DNA of 10,979 bases from an uncultured Bacillaceae bacterium (GTDB lineage Bacteria > Bacillota > Bacilli > Bacillales > Cytobacillaceae), in NCBI GenBank assembly GCA_937995745.1, contig CALKIU010000085.1, forward strand, positions 1 to 10,979. Reading direction: 5' to 3'. A program made the translations under genes and the position numbers. The notes under the pieces are model-generated. The model did not search any database and had not been told where the DNA came from. It saw only the letters and a list, made by a program, of their open reading frames with translations. This document shows, piece by piece, positions 6,508 through 10,979 of this stretch (the stretch's first letter is position 1; each line of letters opens with the position of its first letter).

Positions 6508-6873
6508 TCAGGCCCCTTCCTTTTTGACGGAAGTATAAGGTGTCAGCAAACTGATGACTTCTTTTTCATTCAGGGCGCAATTTTTGGCAATACTTTCAAT
6601 GGAATATCCTCTTCTGTGCATGTCCAGGATATTCCGGAGCAATTTTCTCTTTGCGGGAGATAGTTGTTGTTTCGCTGTTTTTGCGAGAATCTCAATGTCT
6701 AATTCAAGAAGGCGGTTTTGCTCTTGGAGCTTTTTAATCTCATTCATCATGGAAAAGTAAATATTATCAATTTCCCGTTGTTCTTTTACAGATGACTGCC
6801 TGAGTTTTATGATGGAAACGATGAGCAAAGCTGCAGAGGCGATAATCAAGGTGGCTAACGCCCATTCAAACAT
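6508..6873 (-). CDS. Small membrane-anchored coiled-coil protein with C-terminal helix-turn-helix, SwrB/DUF6115-like in layout
   Basis: The 121-residue product has an N-terminal membrane helix (5-23, ALATLIIASAALLIVSIIK), a charged coiled-coil stretch (about 28-68) and a C-terminal helix-turn-helix-like segment, ILDMHRRGYSIESIAKNCALNEKEVISLL (82-110). That layout recalls SwrB/YlxL and the related small proteins at the end of the Bacillus fla/che operon, which also end in a GYSIE-IA-type motif. This is resemblance by eye, not a proven homology. The ATG is preceded by GGGAGG. The stop codon is four bases from the next gene, so the two proteins probably work together at the membrane. No flagellar or chemotaxis gene is adjacent. 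Confidence 0.75.
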   Translation of the reverse strand: MFEWALATLIIASAALLIVSIIKLRQSSVKEQREIDNIYFSMMNEIKKLQEQNRLLELDIEILAKTAKQQLSPAKRKLLRNILDMHRRGYSIESIAKNCALNEKEVISLLTPYTSVKKEGA

Positions 6874-6913
6874 TATGTTATCCTCCCTTTCAAACTATAT
6901 CCCGCAGTATACT

Positions 6914-6919
6914 ATTATA
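6914..6919 (-). promoter_or_regulatory. Candidate -10 box for the two-gene membrane protein unit
   Basis: A perfect TATAAT on the minus strand lies 40 bases before the ATG at 6873. TATACT follows a few bases downstream. No recognisable -35 box or extended -10 TG is present at the right distance, so the call rests on the hexamer and the AT-rich position alone. Confidence 0.35.
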
Positions 6920-7006
6920 CCTTTATAAAGAGGAATTTTGGGTTTAAATTTTGAAAATCGGGCTAAAGTAAGACGTTTTTCCTCCCTGTATTCAAGATAT
7001 GAGTTA

Positions 7007-7055
7007 ATAGAATGACTGCAAAAACCCCACGGTTTTCCACTAATTGACATTCTAT
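7007..7055 (-). terminator. Nested inverted repeat, possible terminator after the fructosamine kinase gene
   Basis: Outer arms ATAGAATG (7007-7014) and CATTCTAT (7048-7055) are perfect complements over eight bases. Inside them AAAACC (7021-7026) pairs with GGTTTT (7031-7036) around CCAC. On the minus strand the inner hairpin ends in GGTTTTTGC, a short T-run that could end transcription of the kinase gene. It starts six bases after the kinase stop codon. The outer arms are unusual for a simple terminator. Confidence 0.45.
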
Positions 7056-7060
7056 CGTAT

Positions 7061-7933
7061 CTATTTTTTGCTGTATCTTTTCAAAATCCGGTCTACGGAA
7101 GGGCCGTATGCTTCCCCAAACATGTTCAAATGCACGAGCAAATAATACAACTGGTACAATTCTTTTCGCTCATGATATTCAGGGGTTAACGGAAAAACGT
7201 CTTGATAGGCATCGTAAAATTGCCGGGAAAAACCTCCGAACAATTCGGTAAAAGCGAGTTCAAACTCATGGTCGCCGTAAAGAACGGATGGATCGATTAA
7301 ATACGGCAGACCGTTTTTGCCGGTCATCCAATTACCGCCCCAGAGATCTCCGTGAAGAATTGAACATTTGGGGTGCTCAGGAATCCACTCATCAAGACGG
7401 GCCAACAAATCTGTCAGCTGTTCCTCTCTCTTTCCGGAAATGGTTCCCCGTTTTCTGCCGAGGCGCAATTGTCCGCCCAACCGCTTCTCCCGGTAATATT
7501 CAAGCCAGCTATGAAAAATCCCGTTCGACTGCGGCAAAAAACCAATGTAAGTATCGTCTTCAAAACCATAACCGGGGCCTTCGCAAAGATGAAGACGAGC
7601 CAGTTGTTCACCGAGTATAGTCTGCGTCTTCCCTGTTGGCACCCCTTGAATCCATTCCATCCACAGCATGGGGATTCCCGTTTTTTCGTCGCTACACACG
7701 CCGTAAATTTCCGGAACGGAGATCGTTTTTGTACTCCTTATAAGATTCAAGCCGGTTTCTTCCACTTGAAAAAATCTCATATCTTTTTTTCTATTCGATT
7801 TGACAAAATATTCTTTATTTGCCGTGCGGACATAAAAAGCTTCGTTTATATCGCCTCCGGAGACAGGGTGCACCTCCAGTACTTTCCCGTCTTGTTCAAG
7901 CCGCCCCAAATTTCTTGATATTACGTCAATCAT
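7061..7933 (-). CDS. Fructosamine kinase family protein (FN3K-type, protein deglycation)
   Basis: It phosphorylates sugar moieties attached to amines (ribulosamines, erythrulosamines or fructosamines) with ATP. The phosphorylated adducts are unstable and detach, which repairs glycated proteins in the cytoplasm. At 290 residues it is full length. SGGDINEAFYV (25-35) is the nucleotide loop, FVKS (43-46) carries the ATP-contacting Lys45, LHGDLWGGNW (193-202) is the kinase loop with catalytic Asp196, and YLIDPSVLYGDHEFELAF (211-228) has metal-binding Asp214. These closely match the FN3K family and distinguish it from ordinary aminoglycoside phosphotransferases. The ATG has GAGG nine bases upstream. 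It appears to be a single-gene unit, with a candidate promoter about 175 bases upstream. Which glycated substrate it prefers cannot be told from sequence. Confidence 0.92.
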   Translation of the reverse strand: MIDVISRNLGRLEQDGKVLEVHPVSGGDINEAFYVRTANKEYFVKSNRKKDMRFFQVEETGLNLIRSTKTISVPEIYGVCSDEKTGIPMLWMEWIQGVPTGKTQTILGEQLARLHLCEGPGYGFEDDTYIGFLPQSNGIFHSWLEYYREKRLGGQLRLGRKRGTISGKREEQLTDLLARLDEWIPEHPKCSILHGDLWGGNWMTGKNGLPYLIDPSVLYGDHEFELAFTELFGGFSRQFYDAYQDVFPLTPEYHERKELYQLYYLLVHLNMFGEAYGPSVDRILKRYSKK

Positions 7934-8085
7934 GATCGCTTCCTCTTTTCCAAATAATTCTCTTTTCCCGAATACCCACTATCCATCTTAACAGAAAAAT
8001 CGGTGTTGTTCTCATCTTTTTATCATTTATCGCTTTTTCCGGAGAAAAATGTTATTTAAAAAAATACGGCAGAAAAATCAGAAGT

Positions 8086-8114
8086 TTGAGAAATAGTTTT
8101 TAAACTGATATTAT
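8086..8114 (+). promoter_or_regulatory. Candidate upstream promoter facing speE
   Basis: TTGAGA (8086-8091) and TATTAT (8109-8114) are 17 bases apart. The -10 overlaps that of the opposite-facing kinase promoter, so the two could compete. The surrounding AT richness makes a chance match possible. Confidence 0.35.
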
Positions 8115-8137
8115 AGTTGAAGTTTCATCCGCCTCAA
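8110..8137 (-). promoter_or_regulatory. Candidate promoter of the fructosamine kinase gene
   Basis: On the minus strand TTGAGG (8137-8132) and a perfect TATAAT (8115-8110) are separated by 16 bases. It would give an untranslated leader of about 170 bases, which is long, but it is the best match in the gap. Confidence 0.5.
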
Positions 8138-8211
8138 TGTCAGGGCATGTCGGAAAAAGGTTTTGAAAACCGGCCAAAAGAAGCGGTTCCGGTTCCCTTT
8201 GTGCCATAACT

Positions 8212-8227
8212 GTTCACAATTGTGCAC
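8212..8227. promoter_or_regulatory. Palindromic operator candidate upstream of speE
   Basis: GTTCACAATTGTGCAC is a perfect 10-bp palindrome, CACAATTGTG (8215-8224), with matching outer GT/AC bases and only one mismatched pair. It lies about 42 bases upstream of the speE -10 box, a position that suits an activator or a repressor. I do not recognise it as the site of a known Bacillus regulator. Confidence 0.5.
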
Positions 8228-8265
8228 TATTCTTTTATTGCCTTGCCCATAACAATTCTTTTTTG

Positions 8266-8274
8266 TGATATACT
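8266..8274 (+). promoter_or_regulatory. Extended -10 promoter of speE
   Basis: TGATATACT combines the extended TG motif with a good -10 hexamer TATACT. No strong -35 is present at 16-18 bases (TTGCCC at 8243-8248 is 20 bases away), which fits an extended -10 promoter. The start site would be near 8281, giving a leader of about 34 bases that contains AAAGGAGG. Confidence 0.65.
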
Positions 8275-8314
8275 CTAACTTAGCAACAAGATTATCAAAG
8301 GAGGTTGGCATAAA

Positions 8315-9166
8315 ATGCGCCATAAATATTTGACGGAGAAAAACGGAGAACTTTGGCTCACTGAAGATGAAAGAAATAGTTACATGGTTGGGTACCGGAT
8401 TAAAGATGTTCTTTTTGAGGAACAATCTCCTTTCCAACATGTAATGGTTCTCGATTCTTATGCATTCGGGCCAATGCTCGTCTTAGACGGAATTGTGCAA
8501 ACAACTTCCCTTGACGGACATATTTACAATGAGATGATTTCCCATGTCCCGATCAGTTTTCATCCAAATCCGAAAAAAGTTTTGATTATTGGCGGCGGGG
8601 ATTGCGGTGCGGCCAAAGAAGTCTGCAAATACGATGACATAGTAGAGATCGACATGGTTGAAATAGATGAGGTTGTTGTTAGAGCTTGCAAAGAACATCT
8701 TCCGGCCGTATCAGGGAGATTGTCCGATGAACGAGTCAACTTTATTTTTGAAGACGGCGTAAAATTTGTTAAAGACAAAGTGAATGAATACGATATTATT
8801 ATTGTTGATTCTTCCGACCCGATTGGACCGGCTGAAGTATTGTTTGAACAAAAGTTTTATGAAAATTTGTATAAAGCTTTGAAAGACGACGGTCTCATGG
8901 TTTGTCAAAGCGGTTCTCCCCTTTTTCAGGAAGATGTGAACAAGCAAACCTTTGAAAGAATGAAACGGGTGTTTCCATACACCAAAATGTATATGGCCGT
9001 TGTTCCCACTTATCCTGGAGGTTTTTGGACATTTACCCTCGGTTCGAAAAAATATACTGAATACAATACAGAAAAAGTGAAAGATAAAACTACATATTAC
9101 GTTAATGAGGACATCATAAAAGGTTGTTTTGCCATTCCCACCTCATTTGCCAACAGGTTGAAATAG
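8315..9166 (+). CDS. speE: Polyamine aminopropyltransferase (spermidine synthase family), divergent
   Basis: It transfers an aminopropyl group from decarboxylated S-adenosylmethionine to a polyamine such as putrescine, in the cytoplasm. The 283 residues cover the small N-terminal beta domain (QHVMVLDS..GPMLVLDG, 41-59) and the Rossmann domain. Family residues seen are Gln41, Tyr71 and Glu73, GGGD (93-96), MVEID (114-118) with Glu116 for the ribose, EDG (146-148), the active-site loop VDSSDPIGPAE (164-174) with catalytic Asp165, and YPGGFWTF (233-240). Two positions differ from the common motifs: YHE is YNE (71-73) and GGGDGG is GGGDCG (93-98). AAAGGAGG ten bases before the ATG is a strong start signal. 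No speA, speB or speD gene is adjacent. The family is secure; the acceptor amine is open. Confidence 0.92.
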   Translation: MRHKYLTEKNGELWLTEDERNSYMVGYRIKDVLFEEQSPFQHVMVLDSYAFGPMLVLDGIVQTTSLDGHIYNEMISHVPISFHPNPKKVLIIGGGDCGAAKEVCKYDDIVEIDMVEIDEVVVRACKEHLPAVSGRLSDERVNFIFEDGVKFVKDKVNEYDIIIVDSSDPIGPAEVLFEQKFYENLYKALKDDGLMVCQSGSPLFQEDVNKQTFERMKRVFPYTKMYMAVVPTYPGGFWTFTLGSKKYTEYNTEKVKDKTTYYVNEDIIKGCFAIPTSFANRLK

Positions 9167-9175
9167 GCAATTTCA

Positions 9176-9210
9176 AATAACCCAGCTTTAACCAAGTTGG
9201 GTTATTTTTA
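9176..9210 (+). terminator. Strong terminator after speE
   Basis: AATAACCCAGCTT (9176-9188) pairs with AAGTTGGGTTATT (9194-9206) over 13 positions with one G-T wobble, around the five-base loop TAACC. ATTTTTA follows. It starts nine bases after the speE stop codon and should separate speE from the transporter gene. Confidence 0.92.
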
Positions 9211-9247
9211 ATGAAAACCACGTTTAAAAAATTATTTTTGGTAAAAA

Positions 9248-9276
9248 TTGATTATCTCAGTAAAAAATATTATTAT
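9248..9276 (+). promoter_or_regulatory. Candidate promoter of the MFS transporter gene
   Basis: TTGATT (9248-9253) and TATTAT (9271-9276) are separated by 17 bases, about 53 bases before the ATG. A perfect TTGACA at 9278-9283 has no good -10 at the right distance, so this pair is preferred. The region is AT-rich. Confidence 0.45.
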
Positions 9277-9329
9277 ATTGACAATGTAGGTGTTTAACTG
9301 TTTTTCATTCTGATTGGAGTGAACTTTTT

Positions 9330-10520
9330 ATGGCAGATACAAAAAGAGCTTTGCCGATTTTGTTTGTTATTATGTTTTTGGTGATGATCGGTTTCGGCAT
9401 TATCATCCCCGTTTTGCCATTTTATGCAAAAGACCTTGGGGCTTCACCGACTGAGCTTGGTTTTTTGATGGCCATTTATTCCATAACCCAATTAATTTTT
9501 GCGCCCATGTGGGGGAAAATTTCTGACCGGATTGGACGCAAACCGGTTATTTTAATCGGCATTTTGGGTCTTTCCCTCTCCTTCTTTTGGATGGGATTCG
9601 CCACTTCCCTCTGGATGTTATTTGCTGCCAGGTTTTTTGGCGGTTTGCTCTCGGCGGCAAATATGCCGACAGTGATGGCCTATGCAGCTGACATCACTTC
9701 ATCAGAGGATCGCGGGAAAGGCATGGGTGTGGTCGGCGCGGCGACCGGATTGGGGTTTGTATTCGGTCCTGCCGTCGGAGGAATCTTTTCCAAAATAAGT
9801 TTAAGCATGCCGTTTCTCGTAGCGGGAGTTTCTTCATTCATTACTTTCTTTCTTGCGTGGATTTTCTTAAAAGAATCATTGTCAAAAGAACAGCGCGCCC
9901 GCACGCAAATGGAACGATTTTTTAAAAAAGAAGCAGTTGCCGGTCCCCACTTTATTCTTCTCCTGCTCCAACTCTTCGTCTCCATTTCCATGGCCGGTTT
10001 GGAAGCGACTTTCGCTTATTTTGGAGCTGAAAAAGCAGGCCTCGACACCGTAGATTTAGGTTACGTGTTTATGATCATGGGATTGGCTTCAGCAATGGTA
10101 CAAGGCGGATTGATTGGCAAACTGACGAAGCGTTTTGGCGAAGGTTGTGTCATTCAGGCGGGAGCAGTCATTTCCGCCATCGGATTTGCGCTCATCCTGT
10201 TCATTGACAGTTTTATAACGGCGGCCATTTTTTTGACCATTTTTAGTATCGGGAACGGCGTGATACGCCCCAGTCTCTCTGCGCTGTTAACGAAAACTTC
10301 CGGGGCAAAATACGGAAGCATCTCGGGGCTTATATCATCTTTTGATTCTCTCGGAAGAATTGCCGGACCCCCGCTGGGAGGATGGTTGTTTACAAAAAGT
10401 ATTAATTTGCCGTTTTTGTCAGGGATCGTCCTTTCTGTTATTGCTTTGTTCTTGTATTATGTTTACGCTGTTCAAACAAAGAAGAAAATATCTTCTCCGG
10501 CAAACGATCAATTGCGCTGA
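9330..10520 (+). CDS. MFS efflux transporter, DHA1 (12-helix) drug:H+ antiporter type, Bmr/Blt-like
   Basis: This inner-membrane proton-driven exporter has 396 residues and about twelve hydrophobic segments, usual for the DHA1 family. Motif A, GKISDRIGRKP (62-72), lies between helices 2 and 3. The antiporter motif C region is GLGFVFGPAVGG (140-151) in helix 5. RFFGGLLSAANMPTVMAYAADIT (101-123) covers helix 4 and the following loop, and a charged central loop with KESLSKEQRARTQMERFFKK (181-200) divides the halves. The layout and several blocks resemble B. subtilis Bmr and Blt, and Blt is known to export spermidine. GGAG eleven bases before the ATG marks the start. It follows the speE-like gene on the same strand but behind a strong terminator, so a shared job in polyamine handling is only a possibility. 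The actual substrate cannot be told from sequence. Confidence 0.9.
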   Translation: MADTKRALPILFVIMFLVMIGFGIIIPVLPFYAKDLGASPTELGFLMAIYSITQLIFAPMWGKISDRIGRKPVILIGILGLSLSFFWMGFATSLWMLFAARFFGGLLSAANMPTVMAYAADITSSEDRGKGMGVVGAATGLGFVFGPAVGGIFSKISLSMPFLVAGVSSFITFFLAWIFLKESLSKEQRARTQMERFFKKEAVAGPHFILLLLQLFVSISMAGLEATFAYFGAEKAGLDTVDLGYVFMIMGLASAMVQGGLIGKLTKRFGEGCVIQAGAVISAIGFALILFIDSFITAAIFLTIFSIGNGVIRPSLSALLTKTSGAKYGSISGLISSFDSLGRIAGPPLGGWLFTKSINLPFLSGIVLSVIALFLYYVYAVQTKKKISSPANDQLR

Positions 10521-10546
10521 GAACTAGTTTCTCAGCTTTTTATTTT
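10516..10546 (+). terminator. Terminator overlapping the end of the MFS gene
   Basis: GCTGAGAA (10516-10523) pairs perfectly with TTCTCAGC (10529-10536) around CTAGT, followed by TTTTTATTTTG. The stem includes the TGA stop codon of the transporter (10518-10520). Confidence 0.9.
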
Positions 10547-10723
10547 GCTTTTTTGAAAGTTCGTTGCACGCGGCATGGCATGGAGGGGAGATCATATGTT
10601 TTGAGCAGTCAGTCCTTTTTTCGGCGAAAAAACTGGACAAATGAAAAGGGCATCTTCCGAAAAGAATTCCCGCGCCGGCAAAAAGCTGCCAAACACCCCC
10701 GTCTCCATCAAAAACAACCGTTT
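10547..10723. other. Gap between the MFS terminator and the right-end frame
   Basis: No convincing intact gene lies here. It holds TTTTTTC-GGC-GAAAAAA (10616-10632), flanked by GTCC (10612-10615) and GGAC (10635-10638), which together form a hairpin with a two-base bulge. On the minus strand the right-end reading frame stays open for 43 codons past its TGA at 10726-10724, down to a TGA at 10594-10592. This part may therefore be decayed coding sequence. Confidence 0.4.
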
Positions 10724-10979
10724 TCAACCGAGCCCGGCCTCTTCACCGGCAAAAGAAACTAATTTGTTTCTGGTACCCGAAAGCCGTATATTCCGGGAAA
10801 AAAGATAGGCACTCAGTTTTCCTTCGTATTCCAAACACAGTTTGTTTGATTTCCGTATATCATCCGGTGTTGTCAAGTTAGGCGATTTTTCCGTCAATGG
10901 AATTCCGCATTTGAAAAATAAAGTGGCAATGAATTGTGAACAAAAATAGGCATATTTTCTGTGTATCTCTATGTTAAAC
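10724..10979 (-). CDS. C-terminal end of an unrecognised protein entering from the right edge (possibly a broken gene)
   Basis: From the right edge a minus-strand frame (first full codon at 10978-10976) runs 84 codons without a stop to TGA at 10726-10724. It has no start codon in the window and so continues beyond it. The product contains NIEIHRKYAYFCSQFIATLF (2-21), TTPDDIRKSNKLCLEYEGKL (36-55) and AYLFSRNIRLSG (57-68). Its mixture of hydrophobic, charged and aromatic residues looks like a real soluble protein. I do not recognise the family. It converges on the MFS gene. Because the frame stays open for 43 codons after the stop, a premature stop in a longer gene is possible. Confidence is limited by the missing start and lack of a recognised motif. 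Confidence 0.5.
   Translation of the reverse strand, partial: FNIEIHRKYAYFCSQFIATLFFKCGIPLTEKSPNLTTPDDIRKSNKLCLEYEGKLSAYLFSRNIRLSGTRNKLVSFAGEEAGLG

Larger units (their letters stand above)
7934..8314. other. Divergent control region between the fructosamine kinase and speE genes
   Basis: This 381-base gap lies between two genes pointing away from each other and holds no convincing gene. It contains overlapping opposite-facing promoter candidates around 8086-8137, a second promoter close to speE at 8265-8274, a 16-bp palindrome at 8212-8227 and two further inverted repeats: TTTTTC-CGGA-GAAAAA (8034-8049) and GGTTTT-G-AAAACC (8159-8171). AACCGG (8168-8173) can also pair with CCGGTT (8189-8194). 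The repeats between 8159 and 8194 would lie in a long speE leader if the upstream promoter is used. Confidence 0.5.

Noticed and set aside
6890..6930. GATAT plus upstream TAAA before the two-gene membrane unit, considered as a sigma-D promoter because of the SwrB-like layout
   Set aside because: The GCC of the GCCGATAT consensus is absent and the spacing to TAAA is off by about two bases.
7965..7990. GGGTAT on the minus strand upstream of the kinase, considered as a sigma-B -10
   Set aside because: No GTTTAA-like -35 occurs 13-15 bases upstream.
10612..10638. Hairpin GTCC-T6...A6-GGAC considered as a terminator
   Set aside because: The T-run is inside the stem rather than after it on both strands, so it does not have the form of an intrinsic terminator.
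10524..10727. Minus-strand TTG-initiated frame of 67 codons, start overlapping the stop of the right-end frame
   Set aside because: It runs into the hairpin and T-run of the MFS terminator, its second half has no protein-like character, and the start is only a TTG with a distant GAGG. It may be chance.
1..10979. CRISPR array, tRNA or rRNA genes, insertion sequence, phage or defence genes
   Set aside because: I looked for spaced direct repeats, cloverleaf-like segments, transposase motifs and defence-protein motifs and saw none. The recognised genes are metabolic, regulatory, transport or of unknown function.

Overview
The window looks like chromosomal DNA of a low-to-moderate GC Gram-positive member of the Bacillaceae. 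The evidence is AGGAGG-type ribosome binding sites, simple hairpin-plus-T terminators, and a left half that reproduces the Bacillus subtilis yngJ-yngI-yngHA-yngHB-yngG gene order. A fructosamine kinase and protein sequences that recall thermophilic relatives (Caldibacillus/Geobacillus-like) make a moderately thermophilic bacillus plausible. That genus-level guess is inference only.

Left half (1-5636, all on the minus strand): a TetR-family regulator lies upstream of an acyl-CoA dehydrogenase, an AMP-forming acyl-CoA synthetase, a biotin carboxylase, a free-standing 70-residue biotinyl carrier protein and the first 112 codons of an HMG-CoA lyase cut by the left edge. Together they encode most of a leucine/isovalerate-type route: acyl-CoA activation, dehydrogenation, 3-methylcrotonyl-CoA carboxylation and HMG-CoA cleavage to acetyl-CoA and acetoacetate. 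The carboxyltransferase and enoyl-CoA hydratase (yngE and yngF in B. subtilis) should lie just beyond the left edge. A near-consensus sigma-A promoter (TTGACC-17-TATATA) precedes the dehydrogenase, and a perfect ACCGAC-TG-GTCGGT palindrome sits right at its start site. The TetR protein is the obvious candidate to bind there.

Middle (5637-7933, minus strand): a two-gene unit encodes a 121-residue membrane/coiled-coil/helix-turn-helix protein and a 189-residue membrane protein with only the small YceG/MltG-like domain, closed by a good terminator. Upstream of it is a complete fructosamine-kinase-family gene for repair of glycated proteins. Several inverted repeats lie in the gaps.

Right half (8315-10520, plus strand): a SpeE-like polyamine aminopropyltransferase with unusual residues in two family motifs is followed, after a strong terminator, by a 12-helix drug-efflux-type MFS transporter with its own promoter. 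The gap between the kinase and speE holds back-to-back candidate promoters and a near-perfect 16-bp palindrome.

Far right (10537-10979): an open frame on the minus strand enters from beyond the edge and ends at 10724. It looks like the C-terminal end of an unrecognised protein, possibly a decayed one. I see no rRNA, tRNA, CRISPR array, insertion sequence or phage gene. Most of the window is ordinary metabolic chromosome. The points of interest are the operator/promoter arrangement, the catalytic-base position of the dehydrogenase, the divergent SpeE, the reduced MltG-like protein and the unannotated right-end frame.
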